64,000 nt of DNA from Trissonchulus latispiculum (taxonomy: Eukaryota; Nematoda; Enoplea; Enoplida; Ironidae), in assembly GCA_030248195.1 (NCBI GenBank), contig JASAND010013050.1:1-64000 (forward strand), read 5' to 3'. The notes under the pieces were generated by a model. The model was not told the DNA's origin and ran no database searches. It saw only the letters and a program-made list of their open reading frames with translations. Numbering within the stretch: position 1 is the first letter of the stretch; each line of letters starts with the position of its first letter. Made by a program: the position numbers and the translations under genes. Below are positions 23,910 to 32,575 of the stretch, one piece after another.

Positions 23910-24380
23910 AGAAGACGATACTTTGTGGATGGCATTGCTAAATTATGGCAGTTTGACTTAGCAGACATGCAAAGAGTATCTGATGAAAACGATGAATATA
24001 GATTTCTACTCACGTGTATAGATATTTTTTCAAAGTTGGTTGTACCTACAAAATCCATAGGCGGTCCAGAGATTCGTAAGGCATTTGCAGAAATTCTCAG
24101 GAGTGGAAGACTTCCAGAGAAGTTGCAGTCGAAGGAATTTCTCACCAAACAATTTCAGCACCTCCTCCTCTATACGTGTGATAATCCTGATATCAATTGT
24201 AGCATTGTCGAAAGATTTAATCGTACAATAAAGACTAAGTTGTGGAAACATTTTACTGTGACCAGAAGCTTTTGGTATCTAGAAGTATTACCTGAGTTAG
24301 TAGAAGCATATAACAATGCAAAGCGTTCAAGCATCGGGATGAGTAGTAATAGAGACATCAATTGGGACCTCTTTGGGAGC
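23910..24380 (+). pseudogene. Polinton-type integrase remnant
   Basis: The conserved region LWQFDLADMQRVSDENDEYR, then LLTCIDIFSKLVVP and later IVERFNRTIKTKLWKHF, is the catalytic core of Polinton/Maverick integrases (first Asp in FDLAD, Glu in IVERF). The block that should carry the second Asp has been lost or shortened between about 24095 and 24190. The frame then runs into a minisatellite and stops. It is not closely similar in sequence to the integrase at 33129-34223, so it derives from another Polinton family. Confidence 0.8.
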
Positions 24381-24960
24381 CATTTTGATCCCAACTTTTG
24401 GGAGCCATTTTTGATCTCAGTTTTTTGGGAGATATTTTGATCCCAGCCATTCTGAATCCAACTTTTTGAGCCTTTGAATGGACTGAGATTTTTGGGAACT
24501 GACTAAATCCAACTTTCGGGAACCATTTTGAATCCAACTTTTTCGGTCTATGAAAGGTCTGACGAGAATTTGTGTGTGAGTACTTACTTGAATTCCAACT
24601 TTTGGGAGCTATTTTGATCCGAACTTTTGGGAGCCATTTTGATCCAAACTTTTGGGAGATATTTTGAATCAAACTTTTGGGAGATATTTTGAATCCTACT
24701 TTTTGCGCCTTTGAGTGGACTGAGATTTTTGTGAACTGACTGAATCCAACTTTTGGTTCTATGTTGATCCGAACTTTTGGGAGCCATTTTGATCCTTACT
24801 TTTGGGAGCCGTTTTGATCCAAACTTTTGGGAGCTATTTTGATCCCAACTTTGGGGAGCCATTTTGATCCCTATTTTTGGGAGCCATTTTGATCCCAATT
24901 TTTGGGAGCCATTTTGATCCCTATTTTTGGGAGATATTTTGATCCCAACTTTTGATGTCA
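24365..24960. repeat. Minisatellite, ~26-bp unit
   Basis: More than 20 imperfect copies of a unit like TTTTGATCCCAACTTTTGGG with AGCCA or AGATA variants. The array starts inside the reading frame of the integrase remnant. Longer open frames on either strand (24358-24961) are periodic translations of the array, not genes. Confidence 0.9.
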
Positions 24961-26000
24961 ATGTTTTGAGAAAGAAGGTTTGTGGAAGTCTGTGATGAGC
25001 ATAGATGTTCAGGAGGGATTAATATATGTAATGAAATCTTATTTGTGGTCGAAAATATACTGAATCAAAATATATGTGATAGGTATGGGTATTCACAGCT
25101 CATTTAGTATATGTAATGAAACCGATGAGGACTGGGTAATTTGTAGATAGACATACATTAAATATATGTGATGGGTTCTACTTGAAAATTTTCTTCATCT
25201 TAGCAGTTTTATATTTTAATTTTGATTGTTACGTAAGTTTGGAAAATTAGTTCGTAAATAATTGGAATAGTTCTTTGTATGGAACGAATATTGCTAAATA
25301 TATTAACGTTTTGAATAATATATAGTAAGTATATATTATTTAACAGCATTATAAGAATACTAGGCTAAACTTTAGTTCTTTGAAGAAGCTTTGTCCTAGA
25401 TAGAATCATTGTCGTGGTTTTCGTTATATGCATTGCTGAGTCTAATTTCGATGTTGCTTATATGCTTTACTGCTATAGCTTTAGTAGCCTGCGTGTATAT
25501 TTCAAGTTTCTTTCCCAGCTGTTCTAAAGTCTTAGGCGTTACTTTCGCATTCGAACTTAGTATATATTCCTACTACACTGCATATATCATAAATCTAAAC
25601 GTATTTTCTGCTTTTCAGGTTATTTGACTGGTATTGAAATTTTCCGTATTATTTCATTATTATTCTAATCCATTACTATTCTTATTATTCATTGAAACTT
25701 AATTCTGTTATTCCTTTCTGGCTATTCCTCATCATCGTCTTAAACCTTATTTATCTTTTCCTCCTATGCTTTTTCTGCCAATCAACGACCACATCTCAAC
25801 GTTAGTTTCAAACCTTTATTTAAAGAAACAATTAACTGATACTTACCCATTATGAATATAGCCAAAATTGGAGTAAAATAGATAATAGTGAGGGCAAAAA
25901 TGGCTCATCATAATTTATAAATAGCGCATAACATTGATCAAATAAGTAAATAATAATAGAAATCTCCATAAATAAAATAATCAAACAGGGAATTGCAATG
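24961..26000. other. AT-rich stretch without genes
   Basis: Contains ATATATGTGATGGGT-type short repeats around 25010-25165 and otherwise unstructured AT-rich sequence up to the presumed left end of the Polinton. No TIR could be assigned with confidence. Confidence 0.4.
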
Positions 26001-26134
26001 GGAGGGAAGGGAATAGGAGGGAAGGGCAACGCTGCTCATGAAAGTTGTAGGTAGAATTCAATTTTTAACTATCTCAAATTTCATGGGCCAATGTTGCCCT
26101 TATGAGGGCAGTTGGGATAGGGTCAGGGTACCGC

Positions 26135-26548
26135 TTAACATACAGCTGGAAATGCTGTGATCACATGGTATCCGTAGGGCCGCTCCTCCACTACGACCCG
26201 GATACCCTTGGTTGGGCCCCCGTCGAAGCCCATGTTCCCCAGCCCCTCTTCGAATTCATGAAAAATTCGGAAGCGAGTGCCGATGTCCTTTCGCCAGGAC
26301 TTGTTGGGGAGGGCCAGGGTGCGTAGGATGAGCTGCTTAATCGATTCCATGGAACCGAAGAAACAGCTTTTGACCTTGGACGTAGGCTTGCAATGACTTG
26401 CAATGTGTCCCTCGTCAATGGTAACACAGCCGACATTCTCAACGGGATACATTTTGCAACTGATAGCAAAACTTTTGGAGTCCTGGACATTTTGTTGGTT
26501 TTTAAATTTAAAATTCAAAAAAACGTCAAAAATTGAGTCATTGACCAC
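26135..26548 (-). CDS. BECR/EndoU-like RNase-type domain protein (second copy)
   Basis: Function inferred from pattern only. The C-terminal 100 residues show an H-x-x-x-H start (GHIASHC), a KSCFF block, a helix with IKQLILRTLALP, and a final GIRVVVEE...HVITAFP strand pair. This order is seen in Barnase-EndoU-ColicinE5-RelE (BECR) fold ribonucleases, including phage PBECR and bacterial EndoU toxin domains. It aligns well with the C-terminal domain of the upstream gene (VHVQTHA, RSYFSS, LIMETVENP, YVITAYP). It is in the same frame as that gene, separated only by a TGA at 26555-26557. The first ATG is at 26452, just before the domain, giving about 105 residues. It could be a separate small protein or the tail of the upstream gene. 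Confidence 0.5.
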   Translation of the reverse strand: MVNDSIFDVFLNFKFKNQQNVQDSKSFAISCKMYPVENVGCVTIDEGHIASHCKPTSKVKSCFFGSMESIKQLILRTLALPNKSWRKDIGTRFRIFHEFEEGLGNMGFDGGPTKGIRVVVEERPYGYHVITAFPAVC

Positions 26549-26554
26549 AACTGG

Positions 26555-27589
26555 TCAGTCAACATAAAATGGATAGGCCGTAATCACATAAATTTCATCA
26601 ACACTAATAATACACACAACTTTTACGGCATATAAGACTTCATTTGTATGTCCGGAATATCCAGTGGGATTATCAAAAATTTTATACAGCACCACTTTAT
26701 CCTCACTCTGCATATATACAGCCCTAGGATTTTCTACAGTCTCCATAATTAACATCCCTATATCCACATTTGACGAAAAATACGAACGCCGTCTTTTATT
26801 TACACAAGCATGAGTCTGTACATGGACATTGTCAATTACAATCTGTTTAGTTCGCAACAAGGTCTTCCACTGAGCAGGATTCGTCACATTCCATGATACA
26901 GTCTTCGGAACAGTCTTCGGATCTTCCTGGATGTAGTCATGGTAGAATGAGTCTAGTTTCGATTTCAGTTGAATCCAGTCTTCGTGCTGATACTCAACAG
27001 GCACAATCTCGATTTCGCCAACTCTAGGTGCGTAGATGGCGAGGTGTGCGATCTTTAATCCAGTAATGGCAAGCTCTCCAAGGATCTGATGGTAGTAGGG
27101 ATGTGACTTCTTCAGTTCCAATCTATCTGCAGACCGTTTACAGTAAAATCTGGATCCACGCTCGGTTATGATCTCTGACAGTCTCTTCGGTCGGAAGGAT
27201 TTATCGTAGATGCACTTGACTTCCAGGATCCAGGGCTGTTGATCTCCTGCAGTTACAATACCGTCCGGCGATGTGCCCAGGTGCTTAGCCCAGGTAGGTA
27301 CGCAAAGTCAAATAGGATGTATGGTTGCGTCGATGCCGTGGACTGTCCGTAGTTTTTCTAGATATGCCTGTTTGGCGTTGTCCTCCTCGGCAATTCCAAC
27401 ATGACAGGCGGCAGGAACCGTCCCTGACGTTGGGGCCTTGATGTTGTTTGCTAGCTTCTGAACCGTTTCCGATGACCTGGCACTTGCAATTCGGCCAAAG
27501 TAGGATGAGGTGACTCTCCCCTTTCGATGGAGCCACCACTGTTGACTATCACGCTGATCAACGGTACTGATTGCCACTGACTTATACAT
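26555..27589 (-). pseudogene. YqaJ-type exonuclease fused to a BECR-like domain, one in-frame TGA
   Basis: The N-terminal two thirds belong to the YqaJ/lambda-exonuclease family of PD-(D/E)XK nucleases, which resect double-stranded DNA for recombination. QRDSQQWWLHRKGRVTSSYF opens the domain, LGTSPDGIV carries the metal-binding Asp (about 27255), and WILEVKC supplies the E-x-K pair (about 27212). KKSHPYYHQILGELAITG is the conserved helix of YqaJ proteins. The start is ATG 27589. A TGA at 27308-27310 interrupts the frame just before the active site, yet similarity continues in the same frame. After the exonuclease, residues encoded at about 26555-26830 form a BECR-like domain ending VITAYP. 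Either a pseudogene by a single CGA-to-TGA type change, or a read-through case. Confidence 0.75.
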
Positions 27590-27639
27590 ACCGACTGCTC
27601 TCGACGGTGGAACTAGTCATACTGACCTGATAAGTACTA

Positions 27640-27836
27640 CATCTCTCTATTTATACTCGCCGCTTTCCTAGACTGTCCCACTCTTAGACTGCCCTAGACT
27701 GCCTTACACTGTCCTACAGTTCGACTGTCCTAGACTACCTATTTCTAACCTAGTAGTCAACGAACGCAACACTTTCTTTCTTTCTTTCTTTTATTAATTA
27801 CATGACACACACACACACACACAATAACTGTCAATA
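27640..27836. repeat. Short tandem repeats between two Polinton genes
   Basis: Positions 27665-27740 hold imperfect 10-11 bp repeats of the TAGACTGCCC/TAGACTGTCC type. 27776-27792 is a CTTT run and 27803-27825 a CA run. No gene. These separate the exonuclease gene from the NADAR gene. Confidence 0.75.
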
Positions 27837-28352
27837 TTATTTTGTCAATATGTCTCTGATTTCCATTAGGATTTGGCCCATCAGGTTAGGTCCACACCAG
27901 GTTGACTCATCTTCTGCCAGTTTATCGTCCATGGCCCGTCCAATTCCGAACAATGTATCATAGGGTGATGCTTCGGCGAGGATGGCACTTCCTGTTAATA
28001 GCAACAGGTCGCGGCATGTTCCGTTCTGCCTGAACCTTGGCAGGACGCCGTCACGCATACATTTCGCCGGTTCGGTTCTCCATAGGTTCTTATCATAGTT
28101 GCGAATGTTCTTGGCGATCTGCTTCGCCTGCTTGGCTGAACGAGTTGCCATGATCCTGCGGAAGGCATCTTCATCGTTGAAGTACTTGGCCTTCTCGCTC
28201 TGGTAGTACTGTTCCACATTGTGGTATCGCATGCCACGGTGCACGAACTGCACTGGATAGAAGTTGCTGAACGGCGAATATCCGCTGTAGTACAGGAACA
28301 GGTCGGGCTTTCCTTCCCGTTTAACAATGCGACTGCACTGAACGGAATCCAT
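27837..28352 (-). CDS. NADAR-domain protein (YbiA/RibX-like)
   Basis: A 171-residue protein consisting almost entirely of a NADAR domain. This family hydrolyses N-glycosidic bonds in ADP-ribose-like compounds, and some members remove ADP-ribose from DNA guanine. Diagnostic blocks are GYSPFSNFYPVQF, NVEQYYQSEKAKYF, KQAKQIAKNIR with a following W, CRDLLLLTGSAILAEASPYD and WCGPNLMGQILMEIRD. The frame is open to 28388, but the first ATG is at 28352; the N-terminal 20 residues lie in a short duplicated segment. It sits between a membrane protein and the exonuclease/RNase-like genes. Its role in a Polinton is unknown; counter-defence or toxin neutralisation is an inference. Confidence 0.88.
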   Translation of the reverse strand: MDSVQCSRIVKREGKPDLFLYYSGYSPFSNFYPVQFVHRGMRYHNVEQYYQSEKAKYFNDEDAFRRIMATRSAKQAKQIAKNIRNYDKNLWRTEPAKCMRDGVLPRFRQNGTCRDLLLLTGSAILAEASPYDTLFGIGRAMDDKLAEDESTWCGPNLMGQILMEIRDILTK

Positions 28353-28440
28353 TGATTGAATTTTCTGGTCGGACTTCACGTTTAACAATGCAACTGTTCT
28401 GGACGGACTCCACTGGGACGACTGATTGTTTCTTCTGGGC
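28300..28440 (-). repeat. Direct duplication at the NADAR gene start
   Basis: A block of about 65 bp containing GTTTAACAATG and CGGACT/CGGGCT sequences occurs twice (about 28307-28352 and 28372-28420). It duplicates the first codons of the NADAR gene upstream of its start. The upstream copy is open in a different register and is probably a 5' UTR relic. Confidence 0.6.
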
Positions 28441-28472
28441 TGGCTGGATAGGGTAGTTAGCTAATAGTTGGC

Positions 28473-28934
28473 TCAGTAATGATAGTTGATTGCAACATAA
28501 ATACATTGACCGTTCACAATATCATCCAAATTAAATTTACACAATTTTTCTAATACAGTTGCACCATTAAGACAAGTAGGAACAAATGACACTCTGGATG
28601 ACTCACTGGTTTCAAGAATAAGTCGGGCAGGTAATGGACGCAGTGGTCTATTTCTAAATATTGTATTTAGTGTATCGATTAGAAAGACTGTTTTTTCTGT
28701 AAATGACGTCAAGTTTTGAATAGGATGAAGCGTAATGGAAAATCCCAAATTTAGAGGGCTTATGTCCGAGGTTGTAAGGGTATAATTTTCGTGCTTCACC
28801 TGTTCTCCCTTTCCACATGTACACAACACAATAACAATACTGACAAACACAAACGCTGTCACAACATAGATAAACACAAACGCTGTCACAACATAGATGC
28901 CATAACTGGTACCACCAGTCCACGTGATTTTCAT
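28473..28934 (-). CDS. Putative single-pass membrane protein
   Basis: A 153-residue protein (ATG 28934) with a strongly hydrophobic N-terminal segment at residues 12-40 (YVVTAFVF repeated, then VSIVIVLCTC), followed by a polar domain of about 110 residues with several Cys. No family recognised. The hydrophobic segment contains a 27-bp direct duplication (about 28847-28901), which lengthens it by nine residues. It sits three bases after the preceding conserved virion-type gene and before NADAR. Membrane or virion-envelope function is inference. Confidence 0.55.
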   Translation of the reverse strand: MKITWTGGTSYGIYVVTAFVFIYVVTAFVFVSIVIVLCTCGKGEQVKHENYTLTTSDISPLNLGFSITLHPIQNLTSFTEKTVFLIDTLNTIFRNRPLRPLPARLILETSESSRVSFVPTCLNGATVLEKLCKFNLDDIVNGQCIYVAINYHY

Positions 28935-28936
28935 GA

Positions 28937-29380
28937 CTACTTGAACCAAATTTTTCTTTGCACACTTTGCTCCTTCTTATTAGTTTTTCCTATGACTTTA
29001 CGAGCAATTGCGGTCTTAGGAACACCTACTTCGGTCAAAAGTTTCGCAAATCTGGGTGCGTCAAGTGGTCTGGCTAATTTGACGTGATCAGGAGAAACAA
29101 AAAATTTTGCTAAGTCAAGTAACTGAGAACCGCGCTCACCATTAGCGTAAATTATGCGTTGCTGTGGGTCTAACTTTATATGTCCTTCCAAGTAGTGGAG
29201 CAGTACTCTGGCCTTGTTTCGATAATGCTTGGGCAATAAATCTGCTATCTCTGTTAAAATTTGTTGCTTGGACGACTCAACAAGTGAATAGTCCTGTCCA
29301 GGTTCACTGACACTTTGCTCTTCCTGCTTCAAGAGTTTGTGATACACTTCCTCTGGGATGACCACCATACGTTTAGCCAT
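28937..29380 (-). CDS. Conserved Polinton protein of unknown function
   Basis: A 147-residue basic protein starting MAKRMVVIPEEVYHKLL. The centre (RNKARVLLHYLEGHIKLDPQQ) and C-terminus (RFAKLLTEVGVPKTAI.RKVI) look like a small helical domain. Proteins with this start and length are commonly found between the packaging ATPase and late genes of Polintons/adintoviruses (from memory of the family, not a search). The ATG overlaps the stop of the upstream gene by one base (TAATG), indicating coupled expression or a compact transcript. Confidence 0.6.
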   Translation of the reverse strand: MAKRMVVIPEEVYHKLLKQEEQSVSEPGQDYSLVESSKQQILTEIADLLPKHYRNKARVLLHYLEGHIKLDPQQRIIYANGERGSQLLDLAKFFVSPDHVKLARPLDAPRFAKLLTEVGVPKTAIARKVIGKTNKKEQSVQRKIWFK

Positions 29381-29700
29381 TAGACAAACGTTTCTAGGAA
29401 TTTCAATGCCGGTGAAATGATGAATTTTATTCCTGCAAGGTAGCGCTTTAATAATCTGAGTTTGCGCTGGTCACTTGCTCTTTTATTAGCTATTGCTTCC
29501 AGTTGTTTTCTATATCTATTGACTTTACGAGTTTGGGAAGGATTCAAGGGAATGGACCCTTTTAGGATGTTGATGCAAATCTCAATTAGTGCTCGCAGTA
29601 AATGCTTAGGTGCGTGGGCTAGTATTGCTTCACCGAGACTTTGATTTGCATCGGCAAGCACTCGTAGCAAGTGAATACTTCTCCTGACGCTAACTGACAT
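29380..29700 (-). CDS. Small basic virion-type protein (PX-like)
   Basis: A 106-residue protein rich in Leu, Ile, Arg and Lys. An N-terminal helical domain (IHLLRVLADANQSL, then LLRALIEICINILKGSIPL) is followed by a basic middle (RKVNRYRKQLEAIANKR) and a hydrophobic C-terminal segment (AGIKFIISPALKFLETFV). This basic-helix plus hydrophobic tail resembles a recurrent Polinton/adintovirus virion protein next to the packaging ATPase. A membrane-active or core role is inferred. Clean ATG at 29700; 29 bp behind the ATPase stop. Confidence 0.65.
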   Translation of the reverse strand: MSVSVRRSIHLLRVLADANQSLGEAILAHAPKHLLRALIEICINILKGSIPLNPSQTRKVNRYRKQLEAIANKRASDQRKLRLLKRYLAGIKFIISPALKFLETFV

Positions 29701-29729
29701 TTTATTATACCTTCTACGCTGTTAAGTGG

Positions 29730-30365
29730 TTAACTTATTGGCATATAGACGTAATGTTGCTCTCCCGGAAGTATCCCTTCCATTACTCGGAATCTGGAGT
29801 CGGCATTAGGTTTTAGATTAAGAAACAGGTAACCATAAGGCTTCTGTGTAGTCTGTGAGAAGGCGGATGGTAGAAACTTTGGTTTTCCAGGAAAAATCTG
29901 ACTGCCCAATCGACTTATCATCAATGCGTCTCGCCGATTTGGAAATATAACTAGATAGCGAGCGTTTCTAGTTATTGTGCGTATATATTTTGATTCCTGA
30001 TATAGATTTTGAAGCAAAAGGATCACTGAACAATCTGCGTGACGACACTTTGTGAACAGTTGTGGAAACCGTTTATCGTTTTCCAACTCTACCATTAAAT
30101 CGTCCAGTACGATCAGTACATTTCCACCAGTGCTGACTATGTCTAGAAGACTGTCATCCGGCACACCCTGTTTAAGTTCTAGGTTGGGTACTGTGCCTAG
30201 CATATCTTTGTAAGCGTCTTGAAACATAGAGTATAGATAAATTATTTTATCGAATGGCTTGCTATGCAGTTCTTCCTGGTTCTTTAGTATTTGCTTAGTA
30301 AAGTGGGTTTTACCGGAACCAGTGGCTCCTGATATAACCATAGTATAGGGCGTTTGTAGTAGCAT
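29730..30365 (-). CDS. Genome-packaging ATPase (FtsK/HerA superfamily)
   Basis: A 211-residue ATPase that would pump the element DNA into capsids. Walker A is ISGATGSGKTHF near residues 10-21, Walker B is NVLIVLDDLM near residues 106-115, followed by a sensor/arginine-finger region (SVILLLQNLY). Length and motif spacing match Polinton and adenovirus-like packaging ATPases. The frame is open upstream to 30413 and overlaps the MCP end by TTG only; the first ATG is 30365, 35 bp after the MCP stop. Intact. Confidence 0.92.
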   Translation of the reverse strand: MLLQTPYTMVISGATGSGKTHFTKQILKNQEELHSKPFDKIIYLYSMFQDAYKDMLGTVPNLELKQGVPDDSLLDIVSTGGNVLIVLDDLMVELENDKRFPQLFTKCRHADCSVILLLQNLYQESKYIRTITRNARYLVIFPNRRDALMISRLGSQIFPGKPKFLPSAFSQTTQKPYGYLFLNLKPNADSRFRVMEGILPGEQHYVYMPIS

Positions 30366-30400
30366 GATAGCATGTAAGGCGTTTGTTATTGCCCTTCTTA

Positions 30401-31756
30401 TTACTCTATCCAACTAGGATTACGTGAGCCGTCTATGTGCAAGGTGGCACTGAATTCACCGATTGCAATAATATTTATTGCCTGTGTCAACGGTTTTTGA
30501 TAATCAATACGCACACGGAGATTTCCTTGCACTTGAGGATTTCTATACTCGCAACCACACCCCGCGTCTTTTGTGCAGTCAATGGCAAAGACTGTGTAGT
30601 CATTTAAGAACTCCATGCGAGTAATGTCTAACTGACTGTTCTCTCGTAGGACTCCCATTAGGGCATTAGCAAAGAGTCGTATGTTTTCCTTGGGGCTCAT
30701 AGTAAGTCCTGTCGCTACTGGAATGCTGAGTTCGTTCACAAAGATGCTCAACGAGGCAAGATCACAGTGAACAAATCGGAACGGGTTTGAATAGATGGTT
30801 GCATTGTATGCTGACGACGTTACCTGAACTAGGAACAGTCTGCTTGGCAATGGCCCAGTAAATACAGTCCAGTCGACGTTCTGGTCACCTTTAGCTACAC
30901 TTTTGACGCGTCCAACAAATCTCGATACAGGGTAGTTGAACCCACGACTTGTGAGAATTCGTTCGTAGTTTGCTAGAGCTGATGGCTCCAGTTTAATTCT
31001 TGGGACGTAGAGTCTCGCGTCAATGATTCTAATTTTGTAGCTGTCCTTCTTGATGTTGTCAAATAATGCAAAATTGACTGGGGTTCTATGTAGACGAATG
31101 GTGATTTCAGTCTGGTTAGGTATAAGTCGATCTAGTCTGGACATATCTGTCAGGAGTGGAAAGAAAAATTCCGCTTCACTTGACATCTTGATCCAATCCA
31201 TTCGTTTATTCATTGCCGTATTTAATATTGTCGGCGCTGGTGTTTCGGTTGCTGTGGCTCCTTCAGTGGCGGTGGTAGTGGCAGTGCCTGGTATGTAGTG
31301 CAAATCTCCGACTCCCCACGGATCTTTGGTCCACTTTATTAGTTCCAATATCCAGGCATCCTTGGGATAAAACAGTAGGTACCTGAGATAGCATAGCCAA
31401 GGATAGATTGTCTGATCGCTTGTAATGCTCTGATCATTAATGTAGAGCTCACAGTTTGCAAATACTGCATAGTTAAATAGATTGCAAACAGTGACCATAT
31501 CTGTTTGTTCCAATTTAGTACCGTCACCCTTCAGTACTTGAAGACGTGTGTAAACCCCGATATTGTCAATGTCAATGTAGGTGTCAGTTTTATCGATGCG
31601 GAAATCCAATGGCGTAAGGTCATCCCGAGGAAGTGTAGTGTAACATGGTATTTCTGTTATCTGAGTACTGCCCACTACTTGTTGAACTTTAGGCACATAA
31701 TCATAATCTAGGGCATCAATATTACACCCAATTTCTGTTCTTGCGCGCTTAGACAT
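30401..31756 (-). CDS. Major capsid protein (double jelly-roll hexon type)
   Basis: A 451-residue protein matching the family often annotated as uncharacterised F54H12.2-like, now understood as the Polinton/adintovirus major capsid. Conserved features include the N-terminal segment TEIPCYTTLPRDDLTPLDF, the stretch MKR-like MNKRMDWIK followed by a hydrophobic strand, the mid region IRIIDARLYVPRIKLEP, and the C-terminus ending RNPSWIE. The first ATG is 31756 (the open frame extends to a GTG at 31783). The start lies one base after the upstream core-protein stop. Intact, and alignable with the fragment at 51136-51819. Confidence 0.9.
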   Translation of the reverse strand: MSKRARTEIGCNIDALDYDYVPKVQQVVGSTQITEIPCYTTLPRDDLTPLDFRIDKTDTYIDIDNIGVYTRLQVLKGDGTKLEQTDMVTVCNLFNYAVFANCELYINDQSITSDQTIYPWLCYLRYLLFYPKDAWILELIKWTKDPWGVGDLHYIPGTATTTATEGATATETPAPTILNTAMNKRMDWIKMSSEAEFFFPLLTDMSRLDRLIPNQTEITIRLHRTPVNFALFDNIKKDSYKIRIIDARLYVPRIKLEPSALANYERILTSRGFNYPVSRFVGRVKSVAKGDQNVDWTVFTGPLPSRLFLVQVTSSAYNATIYSNPFRFVHCDLASLSIFVNELSIPVATGLTMSPKENIRLFANALMGVLRENSQLDITRMEFLNDYTVFAIDCTKDAGCGCEYRNPQVQGNLRVRIDYQKPLTQAINIIAIGEFSATLHIDGSRNPSWIE

Positions 31757-31757
31757 T

Positions 31758-31925
31758 TTAACGTCTTCCCCTTCTTCGAACACTCTCAGTTTTTCGGCGT
31801 CTTTTTTGACAAGTGCACATCTTCTTCTTCCTCTTATTAATTTTTCTCGCTCTACGCCTAGGCTTTACTCGCCTTCCACCCATCGAGTAAGCTGGAAGGG
31901 CAATTGCTCTGCGTCTGGCTGCCAT
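31758..31925 (-). CDS. Arginine-rich core protein
   Basis: A 55-residue protein with more than 20 Arg and Lys residues: MAARRRAIALPAYSMGG at the start, then RRVKPRRRARK and RRRKTES blocks. Such short protamine-like, DNA-condensing proteins occur in adenoviruses and many Polintons. The position immediately before the MCP gene fits a virion core role. ATG 31925; stop 31758 almost touches the MCP start. Too short for firm family assignment. Confidence 0.7.
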   Translation of the reverse strand: MAARRRAIALPAYSMGGRRVKPRRRARKINKRKKKMCTCQKRRRKTESVRRRGRR

Positions 31926-31981
31926 TGATAATTTTTGCAACAACTATTTTGCAACAACCATTTTTTGCTTAAATATCTACC

Positions 31982-32562
31982 CTACTTATTAACTTTAAAG
32001 TGTAATTGTAGAAATAGAAATCCTTCTTTGATCGGACACAAGGAAGCGTCTAAGACTTCAAACTTAAGATGGTCGACCACCGTCTGGTTTGGTGGAATAT
32101 AGTAAAGGTTTGTGGTTTCAGGCATTATGTAAATCAGGGGAATCATAGTATTGTTTACGATTTGAGGTTGTACAAAGTTGCAGGTTATGTAGTGTATCCT
32201 GGAGTTGTAGTTTACATCTATGGGGTGCTATTCCGAATACCAAGCACATTTTCTAATGAATCTTCAAACGTTACGCTACCGGAAACTTTTGCTCGGTTTT
32301 TTACTTGCTTGATACTGACCTCCTGGCTTTGTAGTAAACTATTTAATGTCTTTAGCAGTTCAGCAGACGATTTAAAGTTACCTCCAGGAAATTTTATTTC
32401 TTTCGTGTCAGTTCTAATAATACTAGATCCTACATTCTTTGTTAAGTTTGTAAGAATGCATTTTACTACTCCAACTTTGTAATTATTTAGTGTTATCATT
32501 TTTGGGAGTCTGACTATAGAACTTTCTAAATTTAAACTTGCGCAAATGAAGAAGTCGTCCAT
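31982..32562 (-). pseudogene. Minor capsid protein, single frameshift
   Basis: The first 114 codons (ATG 32562) start MDDFFICASLNLESS and contain FPGGNFKSSAELLKTLNSLL. They stop at 32218. Coding character continues at once in another frame to 31982, with blocks such as LKFEVLDASLCPIKEGF and FLQLHFKVNK that fit the C-terminus of Polinton minor capsid (penton-type) proteins. The break is near 32220. Position between TBP-like gene and MCP is shared with the second Polinton (51792-51929). About 190 residues in total, somewhat short for the family. Confidence 0.65.
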
Positions 32563-32575
32563 TGTTTACCATACT

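Noticed and set aside
24358..24961. Two minus-strand frames of 104 and 125 codons with repeated SKWLPK-type motifs
   Set aside because: Periodic translation of the 26-bp minisatellite.
28791..29087. Plus-strand frame of 98 codons with duplicated DKHKRCHNI
   Set aside because: Antisense shadow of the membrane-protein and MAKRM genes; the duplication is the 27-bp repeat.
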